Positions 8,549-17,790 are shown, counted from the first letter of the stretch. The stretch: 64,000 bases of DNA from Pseudooceanicola nitratireducens (GCF_900109195.1 NZ_FNZG01000003.1:62001-126000); one strand, 5' to 3'. A program made the numbers and translations. The notes: a model not told the origin generated them from the sequence alone.

Positions 8549-9787
8549 ATGATCCTGCGCGCCCTCTGCCTGTGCCTTTGCATCCTGCTGATGCCCCTGC
8601 CCGCCCTTGCGCAATCCCGGGCCGCTGTTGAGGCGCAGTTTCAATCCTGGCTCACTACGACGCTCTGGCCTCAGGCGCGGCGCGCCGGGATTGCCCGCGC
8701 CACCTTTGACAGCGCCTTTCGCGGTGTGACGCTGGACTGGTCCCTGCCCGACCTTTCGCCCCCCGGCGGCCCCAAGGTCCCGCAGCAGCAGCGTCAGTCC
8801 GAATTCGGGGCCCCCGCGCGTTATTTCACCCGCGGCACCCTGGACAGCGCCACCAGCATCGGCCGCCAGATGGCCCGCCAGCACGCCACCGCCCTGGCCC
8901 GGGCCGAGGCCCGCACCGGTGTGCCCGCCCGCATCATCCTGGCGATCTGGGGCCGCGAAAGCAGCTATGGCCGCGCCGCGATCCCCGAAAACGCCTTTCG
9001 CACCCTGGGCACCCTGGCCTTCATGGGCCGCCGCGATGCCTATTTCCGCGACGAAGTGATCGCCGCCCTCAAGATCGCCCAGGCCGGTCACGCCCCTGCG
9101 GGTGCCATGAAAAGCAGCCGCGCCGGGGCGCTTGGTCAGCCGCAGTTCATGCCATCGAACTTCCTGAAATACGCTACCGACGGCAATGGCGATGGCCGTG
9201 CCGACATCTGGCGGTCCGAGGCAGATACCATCGCCTCGATCGCCGCCTACCTTGCCAAGCACGGCTGGCAAAAGGGCCGCGACTGGGGGTTCGAGGTCAC
9301 CCTGCCCGCCACCCTGTCCTGCGCGCTGGAAGGCCCCGATCAGGGCCGACGCATCCGCGACTGGGCAGCGCTTGGCGTCACCCGCACCTCGGGCCGGCCC
9401 TTCCCGCAGCCCGAGGCCAATGAGGACGGGTTCCTGATGCTGCCCGCCGGCCGCCACGGCCCCGCCTTCCTGGTCACGCGGAATTTCTACGTGCTGAAGG
9501 ACTATAACATGAGCGATCTTTACGCGCTTTTCGTCGGCCACGTGGGCGACCGCATCCAATATGGATCTGGCGATTTCCGAACAGATTGGGACACCCTTGG
9601 CCGCATGAACAGATCCGACATCGCCGTGATGCAACGCAGCCTTCAGGCCATGGGGCATGACACCGGCGGGGCCGACGGCCTGCCCGGCTTCCGCACCCGC
9701 CGTTCAATCGGGCGCTGGCAGGAGGCAACGGGCAGAACAGCAACCTGTTTCCCGACCGCATCGCTGGTCAAGGCATTGGCAAAGTGA
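8549..9787 (+). CDS. Lytic murein transglycosylase, MltB type with C-terminal peptidoglycan-binding domain
   Basis: 412 residues. A signal peptide (LRALCLCLCILLMPLPALAQ) ends near residue 22. The catalytic domain includes IWGRESSYG with the catalytic Glu, then GALGQPQFMPSNFLKYA and NGDGRADIW. The last 60 residues (VMQRSLQAMGHDTGG...) form a PG_binding_1 domain. The enzyme cleaves the MurNAc-GlcNAc bond to 1,6-anhydro products in the periplasm. The ATG at 8549 is chosen because AAGGA lies nine bases upstream and the signal peptide begins there; a longer open frame from 8387 is non-coding in character. Confidence 0.92.
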   Translation: MILRALCLCLCILLMPLPALAQSRAAVEAQFQSWLTTTLWPQARRAGIARATFDSAFRGVTLDWSLPDLSPPGGPKVPQQQRQSEFGAPARYFTRGTLDSATSIGRQMARQHATALARAEARTGVPARIILAIWGRESSYGRAAIPENAFRTLGTLAFMGRRDAYFRDEVIAALKIAQAGHAPAGAMKSSRAGALGQPQFMPSNFLKYATDGNGDGRADIWRSEADTIASIAAYLAKHGWQKGRDWGFEVTLPATLSCALEGPDQGRRIRDWAALGVTRTSGRPFPQPEANEDGFLMLPAGRHGPAFLVTRNFYVLKDYNMSDLYALFVGHVGDRIQYGSGDFRTDWDTLGRMNRSDIAVMQRSLQAMGHDTGGADGLPGFRTRRSIGRWQEATGRTATCFPTASLVKALAK

Positions 9788-9803
9788 CGGATTTCAGGAA
9801 GGA

Positions 9804-9879
<76 letters not shown>

Positions 9880-9925
9880 GTGCGGCGGCACATAGCGCAT
9901 GTGGCACACCAAGGGCAAGGGCCAT

Positions 9926-10696
9926 ATGACACAGCCTCCGTTTATCGTCTTCACTGATCTCGACGGCACCCTGCTGGATCATCACGATTACAGCTGGACG
10001 GCGGCGCAGCCCGCGCTGGATCACCTGGCCGAACGCGGCGTGCCGGTGGTTCTGGCCTCGTCCAAGACCGCGGCCGAAATCGCCCCCCTGCGCGCCGCCA
10101 TGGGTCTGTCGGCCTGCCCCGCCATCGTGGAAAACGGCGCCGGCATCCTACCCGCCCATGCCACGCCCGATGACGACGCCGCCCCCTACGCCCGCCTGCG
10201 CACCACTCTGGACAGCCTGCCCGCCCCCCTGCGCAAATGCTTCACAGGCTTTGGCGACATGACCGACGCCGATGTGGCCCAGATCACCGGCCTTGCCCCC
10301 GACAGCGCCCCCCTGGCCCGCCGCCGCGCCTTCTCGGAACCCGGGCTGTTTGACGGCGATGAGGCCGCGCGTAAGGCCTTCATCGCCGCCCTCACTGACT
10401 TGGGCGTCACCGCACGTCAGGGCGGCCGATTTTTGACCCTGTCCTTCGGTGGCACCAAGGCCGACCGGATGGAGGAGATCGCCGCCCTCTACGGCCATCC
10501 CCGCACCGTGGCCCTGGGCGATGCCCCGAATGACGTCGAAATGCTGGAAACCGCCGATCGCGGTTTTATCATCGCGAACCCCTCGGGCACGCCGCTGCCG
10601 AAACTTGCCAAGGAAGACGGCATGACCATCACCCGAAGCAAAAATCCCGGCCCAAGCGGTTGGAACGAAAGTATTCTCGCGCTAACTTTTCCGTGA
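9926..10696 (+). CDS. HAD-IIB phosphatase, putative glucosyl- or mannosyl-3-phosphoglycerate phosphatase
   Basis: 256 residues. HAD motif I is VFTDLDGTLLDHHDY, motif II VVLASSKTAAE, and the C-terminal motif GDAPNDVEMLE. The DHHDYSW stretch is typical of mannosyl-3-phosphoglycerate phosphatase-like enzymes. It should dephosphorylate the product of the adjacent GT81 enzyme to give glucosylglycerate or mannosylglycerate, a compatible solute. The ATG at 9926 follows AAGGGC; an upstream in-frame ATG at 9899 adds nine unlikely residues. It lies 63 bp before the synthase gene on the same strand and is probably co-transcribed. Confidence 0.82.
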   Translation: MTQPPFIVFTDLDGTLLDHHDYSWTAAQPALDHLAERGVPVVLASSKTAAEIAPLRAAMGLSACPAIVENGAGILPAHATPDDDAAPYARLRTTLDSLPAPLRKCFTGFGDMTDADVAQITGLAPDSAPLARRRAFSEPGLFDGDEAARKAFIAALTDLGVTARQGGRFLTLSFGGTKADRMEEIAALYGHPRTVALGDAPNDVEMLETADRGFIIANPSGTPLPKLAKEDGMTITRSKNPGPSGWNESILALTFP

Positions 10697-10759
10697 GCCC
10701 CGGCCAGACCCGTGGCCAGACCTGCGCTCAGCCCCTAACCCGGACAAAGGATTTTCGAC

Positions 10760-11980
10760 GTGGCGGATTTTCATCAGAACGGCAATATCGCCACGATCCA
10801 CAACCTGCGCACCCGCACGACCGAGGATCTGACCCACGAGCTGGTCAGCTATTCCTCGAACCGCAAGATCTCTCTCATACTGCCCTCGCTCTATTCCGAG
10901 CTCGAGGGCGAGGCGCTGCCTAGGATCCTCTCCGAACTGGCCCAGGTCCCCTATCTGCACCGCATCGTCATCGGCCTCGACCGCGCCGATGAGGCCCAAT
11001 ACCGCCACGCCCGCGAATTCTTCTCGGTTCTGCCGCAGAACCACGTGGTGATCTGGAACGACAGCCCGCGCATGAAGGCGATCGAGGCCCGGCTGGAAAG
11101 CCTTGGCCTGGCCCCGACCGAACCCGGCAAGGGCAAGAACGTCTGGGGTTGCATCGGCTTCCTGCTGGCCTGCGCCGACAGCGACGTGGTGGCGATCCAC
11201 GATTGCGACATCGTCACCTACGAAAAGGAACTCCTGGCCCGGCTGGTCTATCCGGTAGTGAACCCGAATTTCCCCTACCAGGTGGCCAAGGGCTATTACG
11301 CCCGTGTCGGCGGCGGCAAGATCAACGGCCGCGTGGCGCGGATGCTGGTCTCTCCGCTGCTGATCGCCATGAAGAAGGTCATCGGGGACCGCGATTATAT
11401 CGATTTCCTGCGCGCCTTCCGCTATTCGCTGTCGGGGGAATTCGCCATGCGCACCTCGATCCTGGCGGATCTGCGCATCCCCTCGGACTGGGGCCTGGAA
11501 ATCGGCGTCCTCTCCGAGGCCTGGCGCAACCTCGCCCCGAAATCCGTCTGCCAGGTCGAGATCGCGGACCACTACGACCACAAGCACCAGGACCTGTCCG
11601 AGGACGACAAGACCACCGGCCTGTCGCGCATGTCGATCGACATCTGCAAGGCCGTCTTCCGCAAGCTCGCCGCCGATGGCACGGTCTTCAACGAAGAGGT
11701 CTTCCGCACCCTCAAGGCGACCTACTACCGCTCGGCCCTCGACCTGCTCGAGGCCTATTACAACGACGCCACGATGAACGGCCTCACCGTCGACCGCCAC
11801 ACCGAGGAACGCACCGCCGAGCTGTTTGCCGAAAACATCATGGAAGCCGGCCGCATCTTCCTCGACAACCCCTCCGAGACGCCCTTCATCCCGACCTGGA
11901 ACCGCGTCCACGCCGCCGACAGCAGCCTGATGACCGATATGCTCAAGGCGGTGGCGGCAGATCTGAAGGATTACGGCTAA
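10760..11980 (+). CDS. gpgS: GT81-like glycosyl-3-phosphoglycerate synthase
   Basis: 406 residues, close to the usual length of glucosyl-3-phosphoglycerate synthases. SLILPSLYSE, then PGKGKNVWGCIGF, then the metal-binding VVAIHDCDIVTYE mark the GT-A fold. FRYSLSGEFAMR and DWGLEIGVL follow, the acceptor region of this family. The reaction is NDP-sugar plus 3-phosphoglycerate to glycosyl-3-phosphoglycerate. Sugar specificity is not settled by sequence, but the nearby GH13_18 phosphorylase favours glucose. The start is GTG at 10760, preceded by AAAGGA. A strong hairpin begins right after the stop. Confidence 0.8.
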   Translation: MADFHQNGNIATIHNLRTRTTEDLTHELVSYSSNRKISLILPSLYSELEGEALPRILSELAQVPYLHRIVIGLDRADEAQYRHAREFFSVLPQNHVVIWNDSPRMKAIEARLESLGLAPTEPGKGKNVWGCIGFLLACADSDVVAIHDCDIVTYEKELLARLVYPVVNPNFPYQVAKGYYARVGGGKINGRVARMLVSPLLIAMKKVIGDRDYIDFLRAFRYSLSGEFAMRTSILADLRIPSDWGLEIGVLSEAWRNLAPKSVCQVEIADHYDHKHQDLSEDDKTTGLSRMSIDICKAVFRKLAADGTVFNEEVFRTLKATYYRSALDLLEAYYNDATMNGLTVDRHTEERTAELFAENIMEAGRIFLDNPSETPFIPTWNRVHAADSSLMTDMLKAVAADLKDYG

Positions 11981-11996
11981 GGGGGGCTAGCCCCCC
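11981..11996 (+). terminator. Perfect hairpin directly after gpgS
   Basis: GGGGGGCTAGCCCCCC immediately follows the TAA. There is no T-run, so termination may be weak or Rho-assisted. Confidence 0.45.
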
Positions 11997-12007
11997 GTCC
12001 TTCGGAC

Positions 12008-12135
12008 TCCCCCCAGGATAATTATGAAAACCAAAGAGTGGGCGGCGCGGCGCATCTGCCCTCTTTGGTTTTTTCAAATATCCCGGGGGTGGTGGCAAAG
12101 CTTCAGCTTTGACGCCAAGGGGGCAGCGCCCCCTG
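12008..12135 (+). repeat. Intergenic repeat copy C, long palindromic form
   Basis: It has the same order as copy B: an inverted left arm with GAAAACCAAAGAG, a right arm at 12061 with CTCTTTGGTTTTTTCAAATA then TCCCGGGGG, the CAAAGCTTCAGCTTTG hairpin, and GGGGGCAGCGCCCCC. Together with the terminator and tandem repeat it fills the 405-bp gene-free stretch 11981-12385. Confidence 0.8.
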
Positions 12136-12347
12136 CCACGTTCGTTTTTTTCCACTTGCCTCGGATAAGGGCGCGATCTCTCGCCTGGCCGCCGCGTCTC
12201 GCGACTGGGGCACTGCAAACAACGGTTAGACTGGGCCCCCTGCCACGTCCGTCGTCTGCACTTGCCCAAGGGGGGCAGAGCCCTGTTCCACCCGCCCGCC
12301 GCTTCTCGCATCGTGGGGACTGTTAGCAACGGTTGGATTGCGCCCGC
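12129..12347. repeat. Imperfect tandem duplication of about 106 bp
   Basis: Two diverged units begin CCCCTGCCACG (12131 and about 12237). Both then show CACTTGCC, a CGCCGC-TCTCGC block, an ACTG block and CAACGGTTRGA, in that order and at similar spacing. Neither strand has a plausible ORF here. Confidence 0.5.
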
Positions 12348-12355
12348 TTTTATAA

Positions 12356-12382
12356 AAAGGAGTGCGCCGCAGGCGCGCCTTT
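12356..12382 (-). terminator. Intrinsic terminator of the GH13_18 gene
   Basis: On the minus strand, AAAGG-GCGCC paired with GGCGC-CCTTT around a TGC loop is followed by TTTTT, just after the stop at 12386. Confidence 0.65.
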
Positions 12383-12385
12383 GGA

Positions 12386-14140
12386 TTACGCGCGGTTGGT
12401 GATCCAGCGGCACTGGTAGGGGGCGAAGGCGATGCTGGCGTCCGTGGGGTCGATGCTTTCGCCGGTGATCAGGTCCACCCAGTCCTCGCCTTCGATCAGG
12501 TTGATCGCATAGGGGTCGATGTCGAAGGCATCCGAGGACACGTTGTGCAGCGCAAAGATCGACTGGTCGCGGTCCAGGCTCTGCCGCCATAGCCCGAAGA
12601 TCCGTTTATCCAGCTGCAGCGTGAACTGGGTCGCATTGGGGTGGAAGGCGCGCTGGCGGCGGCGGATGTCGATGCGGCGCTTCATCTCTTCCAGCACCAC
12701 GTGCTGGTTGGTTGCGGGATCGGCCAGCCGTTCTTGCAGCACGCCGTAGTCCCATCTGTGCCGGTTGATCGCGCGGTTGTGGCCCGACTTCTCGACCCCT
12801 TCGTGATCGTTCGGCGTGGCGAGAAGCGAATGGATGTAGAAGGCCGGGATGCCTTCCAGTGCCATGACCAGCGTCTGGCTGGCAAGGAAGCGGGCGATCT
12901 GATGATCGTCCTCTCCGGCGAAGGTGCCTTTCATCGCCTCGAACCAGGTGATGTTCAGTTCATAGGGGCTTTCGCCGCCGCCGGGCAGCGCGCGCATGGA
13001 CACGCGGCCACCAAAATCTCGAACCGTTTCAATCACCTGCGCGGCGTCTTCGGGCGACAGGATGCCTTCGGCCGGGCGCATGCCGATGCCGTCGTGGCTG
13101 GCGGTGAAGTTCAGGTAGGCACAGCCCAGCTGCGCCGGGGGCATCGCCCCCTGCCAGCGGATCAGCTTGTCCGCGCGGCCCGACATCATCGCATGCAGCA
13201 CCAGGGGCGGCAGCGAGAAGTTGTAGACCGCGTGCGCCTCGTTCCTGTTGCCGAAATAGCTGAGGTTCTCGGCATTGGGCACATTGGTCTCGGTCAGCAG
13301 AATCAGCGGTTCCGTCGCGAAATCCGCCAGCAGGCGCATCAGCCGCACGATGGCATGGGTCTGCGCCATGTGGATCGAGCGGGTGCCGACCTCTTTCCAG
13401 ATGAAAGCCACCGCATCCAGCCGCAGGATCCGCACGCCATTGTCGATATGCAGCCGCATGACCCGCAGGAATTCCAGAAGCACCTCGGGGTTGCGGAAAT
13501 CCAGGTCGATCTGGTCGTGGCTGAAGGTGCACCAGACGTGGCGGATGCCGCGCGATGTCTCGACCTCGCGCAACAGGGGCTGGGTGCGCGGGCGCACCAC
13601 GTCGGACAGGTCATCCTCGGGCGAGGCTTCGAAGAAGAACTGATCATAGGGCGCGTGGCCCTGCAGGTAGTCGTTGAACCAGGTCGACTGGGACGACACG
13701 TGGTTCAGCACCAGGTCGGACATCAGCAGGAATTCCGACCCGATCCGCGAAATATCCGCCCAGTCGCCCAGCACCGGGTTCACCGCCCGATAATCCGTCA
13801 CTGCAAAGCCGTCGTCCGAGGTATAAGGAAAGAACGGCAGAATATGCACGCCGTTCACCACGCCCGCCATTTCGCGATGCAGGAAATCCCGCAACAGATC
13901 CAGCGGCTTATGCTGCCCGTCGATGATCGAATTGCCATAGGTGATGACCAGCGCATCGCGTTCCGACCATTGCCGGTTGCCCGGCGTCCGGCCGCGTTTG
14001 CGGTGGCTGGAGCCTTCGGGCCAGAAGGCATCGGTGATCTGCTGACCCAGCTCATCAGCCGGGTGATCGGGGTAGATCTGCGCCAGAAGGGCAGTCAGGC
14101 GGGCGCGAAACGTTGCGTCGAAATCAAGCATGGGATCCAT
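12386..14140 (-). CDS. GH13_18 sugar phosphorylase, putative glucosylglycerate phosphorylase
   Basis: 584 residues of the sucrose-phosphorylase-like subfamily. Conserved region II is GVRILRLDAVAFIWKEVGT, with the nucleophile Asp in LDAV. Region III has LLTETNVPN with the acid/base Glu, and region IV SHDGIGMRPAEG. These enzymes cleave a glucoside with phosphate, retaining configuration, to give alpha-glucose-1-phosphate. Sucrose phosphorylase is possible, but proximity to a glucosyl-3-phosphoglycerate synthase and phosphatase favours glucosylglycerate. The ATG at 14140 follows AAGGGA. It is convergent with gpgS, so breakdown is transcribed separately from synthesis. Confidence 0.8.
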   Translation of the reverse strand: MDPMLDFDATFRARLTALLAQIYPDHPADELGQQITDAFWPEGSSHRKRGRTPGNRQWSERDALVITYGNSIIDGQHKPLDLLRDFLHREMAGVVNGVHILPFFPYTSDDGFAVTDYRAVNPVLGDWADISRIGSEFLLMSDLVLNHVSSQSTWFNDYLQGHAPYDQFFFEASPEDDLSDVVRPRTQPLLREVETSRGIRHVWCTFSHDQIDLDFRNPEVLLEFLRVMRLHIDNGVRILRLDAVAFIWKEVGTRSIHMAQTHAIVRLMRLLADFATEPLILLTETNVPNAENLSYFGNRNEAHAVYNFSLPPLVLHAMMSGRADKLIRWQGAMPPAQLGCAYLNFTASHDGIGMRPAEGILSPEDAAQVIETVRDFGGRVSMRALPGGGESPYELNITWFEAMKGTFAGEDDHQIARFLASQTLVMALEGIPAFYIHSLLATPNDHEGVEKSGHNRAINRHRWDYGVLQERLADPATNQHVVLEEMKRRIDIRRRQRAFHPNATQFTLQLDKRIFGLWRQSLDRDQSIFALHNVSSDAFDIDPYAINLIEGEDWVDLITGESIDPTDASIAFAPYQCRWITNRA

Positions 14141-14329
14141 AGGGCTTTCCCTTCACATCCCATTTCGCCGGATCAGAGGCAAGGTGCTTGACCCTTCCCC
14201 GGCCCGCATTGCCACAACCGGGCGGGCAATAGCTGAATATCTCGCTGAAATCGGGGGCCTGGGCAGAAAACCGACGGGTCATGCCGCCCTGGGATCAGGG
14301 CCGGTTCAGAACATCAGACGAAAAGGGAA

Positions 14330-14404
14330 TGGTGGGTGATAAGAGATTCGAACTCCTGACATCTTCGATGTGAACGAAGCGCTCTACCACTGAGCTAATC
14401 ACCC
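14330..14404 (-). tRNA. tRNA-Val (CAC), CCA encoded
   Basis: The minus strand shows acceptor stem GGGTGAT/ATCACCC, anticodon loop TTCACAT (anticodon CAC) on a CTTCG/CGAAG stem, discriminator A and CCA. At 75 nt it is one base shorter in the D-loop than tRNA-Val(TAC) at 9804, to which it is otherwise very similar. Confidence 0.96.
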
Positions 14405-14508
14405 GTAGGCTGGGTCTTTAAACGGCAATCCGGGGCGTGGCAACCCCGGTTTTCACGCTTTCCGCACCGTCGCTGGCCAGCGCGCTGAACCGTCGCGTAC
14501 CGGTCGGT

Positions 14509-14892
14509 TTATTCACGCCCCTCGGGCGCCGCATCCTGGCGCAACCGGGCTTCGATCACGCGGCGGTCGCCCTTGCGGGTGGCGCGTTTGACCTTGAGCT
14601 TGCCCAGACCCGGCAGGGACAGATCCCGCCCCTCGCCCAGGGCGGAGCCGATCTGGTTCAGCGCCTCTTCCAGCACACGGCGGACGTCGGCGCGTTTCAG
14701 GTCCTGCCCCTCGGCCACCTGGTCCAGAAGTTCTTTCAACCGAAGCTCGGGCACGTCGTCGGACGCACGGCCCTGGGGGTGGTTGGACTGCGCAGCCAGG
14801 GCCACGGCACTGCGAGCGGCCTTGCGGGCCACGCGTTTCGCATCCGAGGCCGCGCTGATAGGCGCGCCGGGGCGGGAACCATCTGTCGTCAC
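14509..14892 (-). CDS. HU/IHF-like DNA-binding protein
   Basis: 127 residues from a GTG at 14892, chosen because AAGAAAGG lies just upstream. The C-terminal 80 residues (LRLKELLDQVAEGQDLKRAD, then VRRVLEEALNQIGSALGEGR and LPGLGKLKVKRA) follow the helix-helix-beta plan of bacterial histone-like HU proteins. The N-terminal 40 residues are basic and Ala-rich (AKRVARKAARSA). Such N-extended HU homologues are known in alphaproteobacteria, but a specific role is not established. A tRNA gene lies downstream. Confidence 0.7.
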   Translation of the reverse strand: MTTDGSRPGAPISAASDAKRVARKAARSAVALAAQSNHPQGRASDDVPELRLKELLDQVAEGQDLKRADVRRVLEEALNQIGSALGEGRDLSLPGLGKLKVKRATRKGDRRVIEARLRQDAAPEGRE

Positions 14893-15120
14893 TTGGTCAC
14901 CTTTCTTGACGTATTGGCAACATATGCAGGAAGTGGCACGGATCAATTACCGCTTTCCGGTCAGCCGCCCTGCCCTGCGCATCACCCGCGCTGAAGCATC
15001 GCCCAAGCGTTACCCCATAAACCGTTGACGCATCGTGAAAATCTTCGGAAAATTCGCGCGGTTGCCTTGCTGCCGCTGTTGAAACCGATCTGCCGGTTTC
15101 CCGTAACCAGGAGAATTTTG

Positions 15121-15303
15121 ATGAAAACACTGACTTTTGCCCTGATCACATCCACCGCCCTGACCGGGGCGGTCCAAGCCGGATCCTATGCCGAACCCGC
15201 TGTCGAGGCCCCCGTCATTGTGCAAGAGGCGACGAATTCCTCGGCCGGGGCGGCGCTGCCGCTTTACCTTGCGATGCTGACCGTCATCGCGGCCCTGCAG
15301 TAA
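15121..15303 (+). CDS. Small secreted or membrane-anchored protein, unknown function
   Basis: 60 residues. A signal peptide (MKTLTFALITSTALTGAVQA) is followed by a short Glu/Pro-rich stretch and a hydrophobic C-terminal segment (LPLYLAMLTVIAAL). I do not recognise a characterised family. AGGAG precedes the ATG at 15121 and a strong terminator follows the stop, so it is a real single-gene transcript. The upstream in-frame extension from 15025 lacks these signals. Confidence 0.7.
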   Translation: MKTLTFALITSTALTGAVQAGSYAEPAVEAPVIVQEATNSSAGAALPLYLAMLTVIAALQ

Positions 15304-15306
15304 CGA

Positions 15307-15337
15307 AAACGCCCCGGTCGCTGTGACCGGGGCGTTT
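15307..15337. terminator. Bidirectional intrinsic terminator
   Basis: AAACGCCCCGGTC paired with GACCGGGGCGTTT is a 13-bp perfect stem with a 5-nt loop. It lies right after the small + strand gene and about 40 bases after the lon stop on the other strand. Confidence 0.9.
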
Positions 15338-15375
15338 CCCTGTTTGCGGCACCCCTGCGGGCACCTGGACCACGC

Positions 15376-17790
15376 TTAATGCGCGGTCGAGCTTTGCTCG
15401 GACCCGCCGGGCATGGCCGCAGCACGCGCCATGGCGGCGTCTGCGGCGGCTTCCTCGTCCCATTCCACCGCCTCGGGCGTGCCCGTCAGCGCCAGTTTCA
15501 GAACGTCCCGCACGTGGGTCACGGGGATGATCTCCAGCCCCTCTTTCACGTTGTCGGGGATGTCGGCCAGGTCCTTCTCGTTCTCTTCGGGGATCAGCAC
15601 CGTCTTGATGCCGCCACGAAGCGCCGCAAGAAGCTTCTCCTTCAACCCGCCGATGGCCGAGGCATTGCCGCGCAGCGTGACCTCACCGGTCATGGCGATG
15701 TCCTTGCGCACGGGGGTCTGCGTCAGCACCGAGACAATCGCCGTCACCATGGCCAGACCGGCCGAAGGGCCATCCTTGGGCGTCGCGCCATCGGGCACGT
15801 GCACGTGGATGTCCATCGTGTCAAAGCGCGGCGGCTTCACCCCGATTTCGGGCGCGATCGAGCGGACGTAGGACGACGCCGCATCGATCGATTCCTTCAT
15901 CACGTCGCCCAGTTTCCCGGTGGTCTTCATCCGGCCCTTGCCCGGCAGGCGCAGCGCCTCGATCTGAAGCAGGTCTCCCCCGACGCTGGTATAGGCCAGC
16001 CCTGTGACAACACCGATCTGGTCTTCCTTCTCGGCCAGACCATAGCGGTACTTCTTCACGCCCAGATACTCATCCAGGTTCTCGCCGGTGACGGTCACCG
16101 TCTCGGCCTCGCCCTTGATGATCGAGGTAACGGCCTTCCGCGCCAGCTTGCCCAGCTCACGCTCAAGGTTCCGCACGCCCGCTTCGCGGGTATAGCGGCG
16201 GATCATCTCCATCAGCGCCTCGTCCGAGACCTCGAATTCGCCTTTGCGCAAACCGTGGTTCTTGATCTGCTTGGGCAGAAGATGCCGCTTGGTGATTTCA
16301 AGCTTCTCTTCCTCGGTGTAGCCGGCCAGCGGAATGATCTCCATCCGGTCCAGAAGCGGCCCGGGCATGTTGTAGCTGTTCGCCGTGGTCAGGAACATCA
16401 CGTTGCTGAGGTCGTATTCCACCTCAAGATAGTGGTCCACGAAGGTCCCGTTCTGTTCAGGGTCCAGCACTTCCAGCATGGCCGAGGCCGGGTCGCCCCG
16501 GAAGTCCTGACCCATCTTGTCGATCTCATCGAGAAGGATCAGCGGGTTGGTCGTCTTGGCCTTTTTCAGCGCCTGGATGATCTTGCCGGGCATGGACCCG
16601 ATATAGGTCCGGCGGTGACCGCGGATCTCGCTCTCATCCCGCACGCCGCCCAGGGAAATCCGGATGAACTCGCGCCCCGTCGCCTTCGCCACGGATTTAC
16701 CAAGCGAGGTCTTACCGACACCCGGAGGGCCGACAAGGCACATGATCGGGCCCTTCAGCTTCTTGGATCGCTGCTGCACGGCCAGGTATTCGACAATGCG
16801 TTCCTTGACCTTCTCAAGCCCATAGTGATCCGCATCCAGCACCTCTTCGGCACCGTGCAGGTTCTTCTTCACGCGCGACTTCACGCCCCACGGGATCGAC
16901 AGCATCCAGTCCAGGTAATTGCGCACGACGGTCGCCTCGGCCGACATGGGCGACATGTTCTTCAGCTTCTTCAGCTCGGCTTCCGCCTTTTCGCGGGCTT
17001 CCTTGGACAGCTTGGTCTCGGCGATGCGGCTTTCCAGCTCGGCGATCTCGCCCTCGCCGTCCTCACCGTCGCCCAGTTCCTTCTGAATGGCCTTCATCTG
17101 CTCATTCAGATAATACTCGCGCTGCGTCCGCTCCATCTGGGATTTCACGCGGGTCTTGATCTTCTTCTCGACCTGCAGAACGGACATTTCGCCCTGCATC
17201 AGCCCATAGACCTTCTCAAGCCGCTCGCTGATCGACAGCGTCTCCAGAAGCTCCTGCTTCTGCTGCACCTCGATGCCCAGGTGACCGGCGACCAGGTCGG
17301 CCAGCTTCGCGGGCTCCATCGTCTGGCTGACGGCGCTCAGCGCTTCTTCGGGGATGTTCTTCTTGACCTTGGCATAGCGCTCGAACTCTTCCCCGACCGA
17401 GCGCAGCAGCGCTTCGATGGTTTCCTCGTCGCCGGTGACCTCGTTCAGATACTCGGCCTTGGCTTCGAAGAAATCGGGGTTGTCGACGAATTCAAGGATC
17501 TGCACACGCGTGGTGCCTTCGACCAGCACCTTCACGGTGCCATCGGGCAGTTTCAGCAGCTGCAGCACATTGGCCAGCACGCCGGCGTCATAGATGCCGT
17601 CGGCCTGGGGGTCGTCTTCAGCGGGGTCGATCTGGCTGGACAGCAGGATCTGCTTGTCTTCGGCCATGACCTCCTCAAGCGCCTTGACGGATTTGTCACG
17701 TCCCACGAACAGCGGAACCACCATGTGCGGAAACACCACGATGTCGCGCAGCGGCAGGACGGGATAGGAGGGGTTAAGAGGCTCTTGCAT
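15376..17790 (-). CDS. lon: ATP-dependent protease Lon
   Basis: 804 residues, full length for LonA. The N-terminal substrate-recognition domain (1-200) is followed by a coiled-coil region, the AAA+ domain with Walker A GPPGVGKT at 354-361 and Walker B LILLDEID, and the serine-lysine protease domain with Ser676 in DGPSAGLAM and Lys719 in GGLKEKLL. It degrades misfolded and regulatory proteins in the cytoplasm as a hexamer. AAGGAAAGAGC precedes the ATG. A possible heat-shock promoter lies about 75-105 bases upstream. Confidence 0.98.
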   Translation of the reverse strand: MQEPLNPSYPVLPLRDIVVFPHMVVPLFVGRDKSVKALEEVMAEDKQILLSSQIDPAEDDPQADGIYDAGVLANVLQLLKLPDGTVKVLVEGTTRVQILEFVDNPDFFEAKAEYLNEVTGDEETIEALLRSVGEEFERYAKVKKNIPEEALSAVSQTMEPAKLADLVAGHLGIEVQQKQELLETLSISERLEKVYGLMQGEMSVLQVEKKIKTRVKSQMERTQREYYLNEQMKAIQKELGDGEDGEGEIAELESRIAETKLSKEAREKAEAELKKLKNMSPMSAEATVVRNYLDWMLSIPWGVKSRVKKNLHGAEEVLDADHYGLEKVKERIVEYLAVQQRSKKLKGPIMCLVGPPGVGKTSLGKSVAKATGREFIRISLGGVRDESEIRGHRRTYIGSMPGKIIQALKKAKTTNPLILLDEIDKMGQDFRGDPASAMLEVLDPEQNGTFVDHYLEVEYDLSNVMFLTTANSYNMPGPLLDRMEIIPLAGYTEEEKLEITKRHLLPKQIKNHGLRKGEFEVSDEALMEMIRRYTREAGVRNLERELGKLARKAVTSIIKGEAETVTVTGENLDEYLGVKKYRYGLAEKEDQIGVVTGLAYTSVGGDLLQIEALRLPGKGRMKTTGKLGDVMKESIDAASSYVRSIAPEIGVKPPRFDTMDIHVHVPDGATPKDGPSAGLAMVTAIVSVLTQTPVRKDIAMTGEVTLRGNASAIGGLKEKLLAALRGGIKTVLIPEENEKDLADIPDNVKEGLEIIPVTHVRDVLKLALTGTPEAVEWDEEAAADAAMARAAAMPGGSEQSSTAH

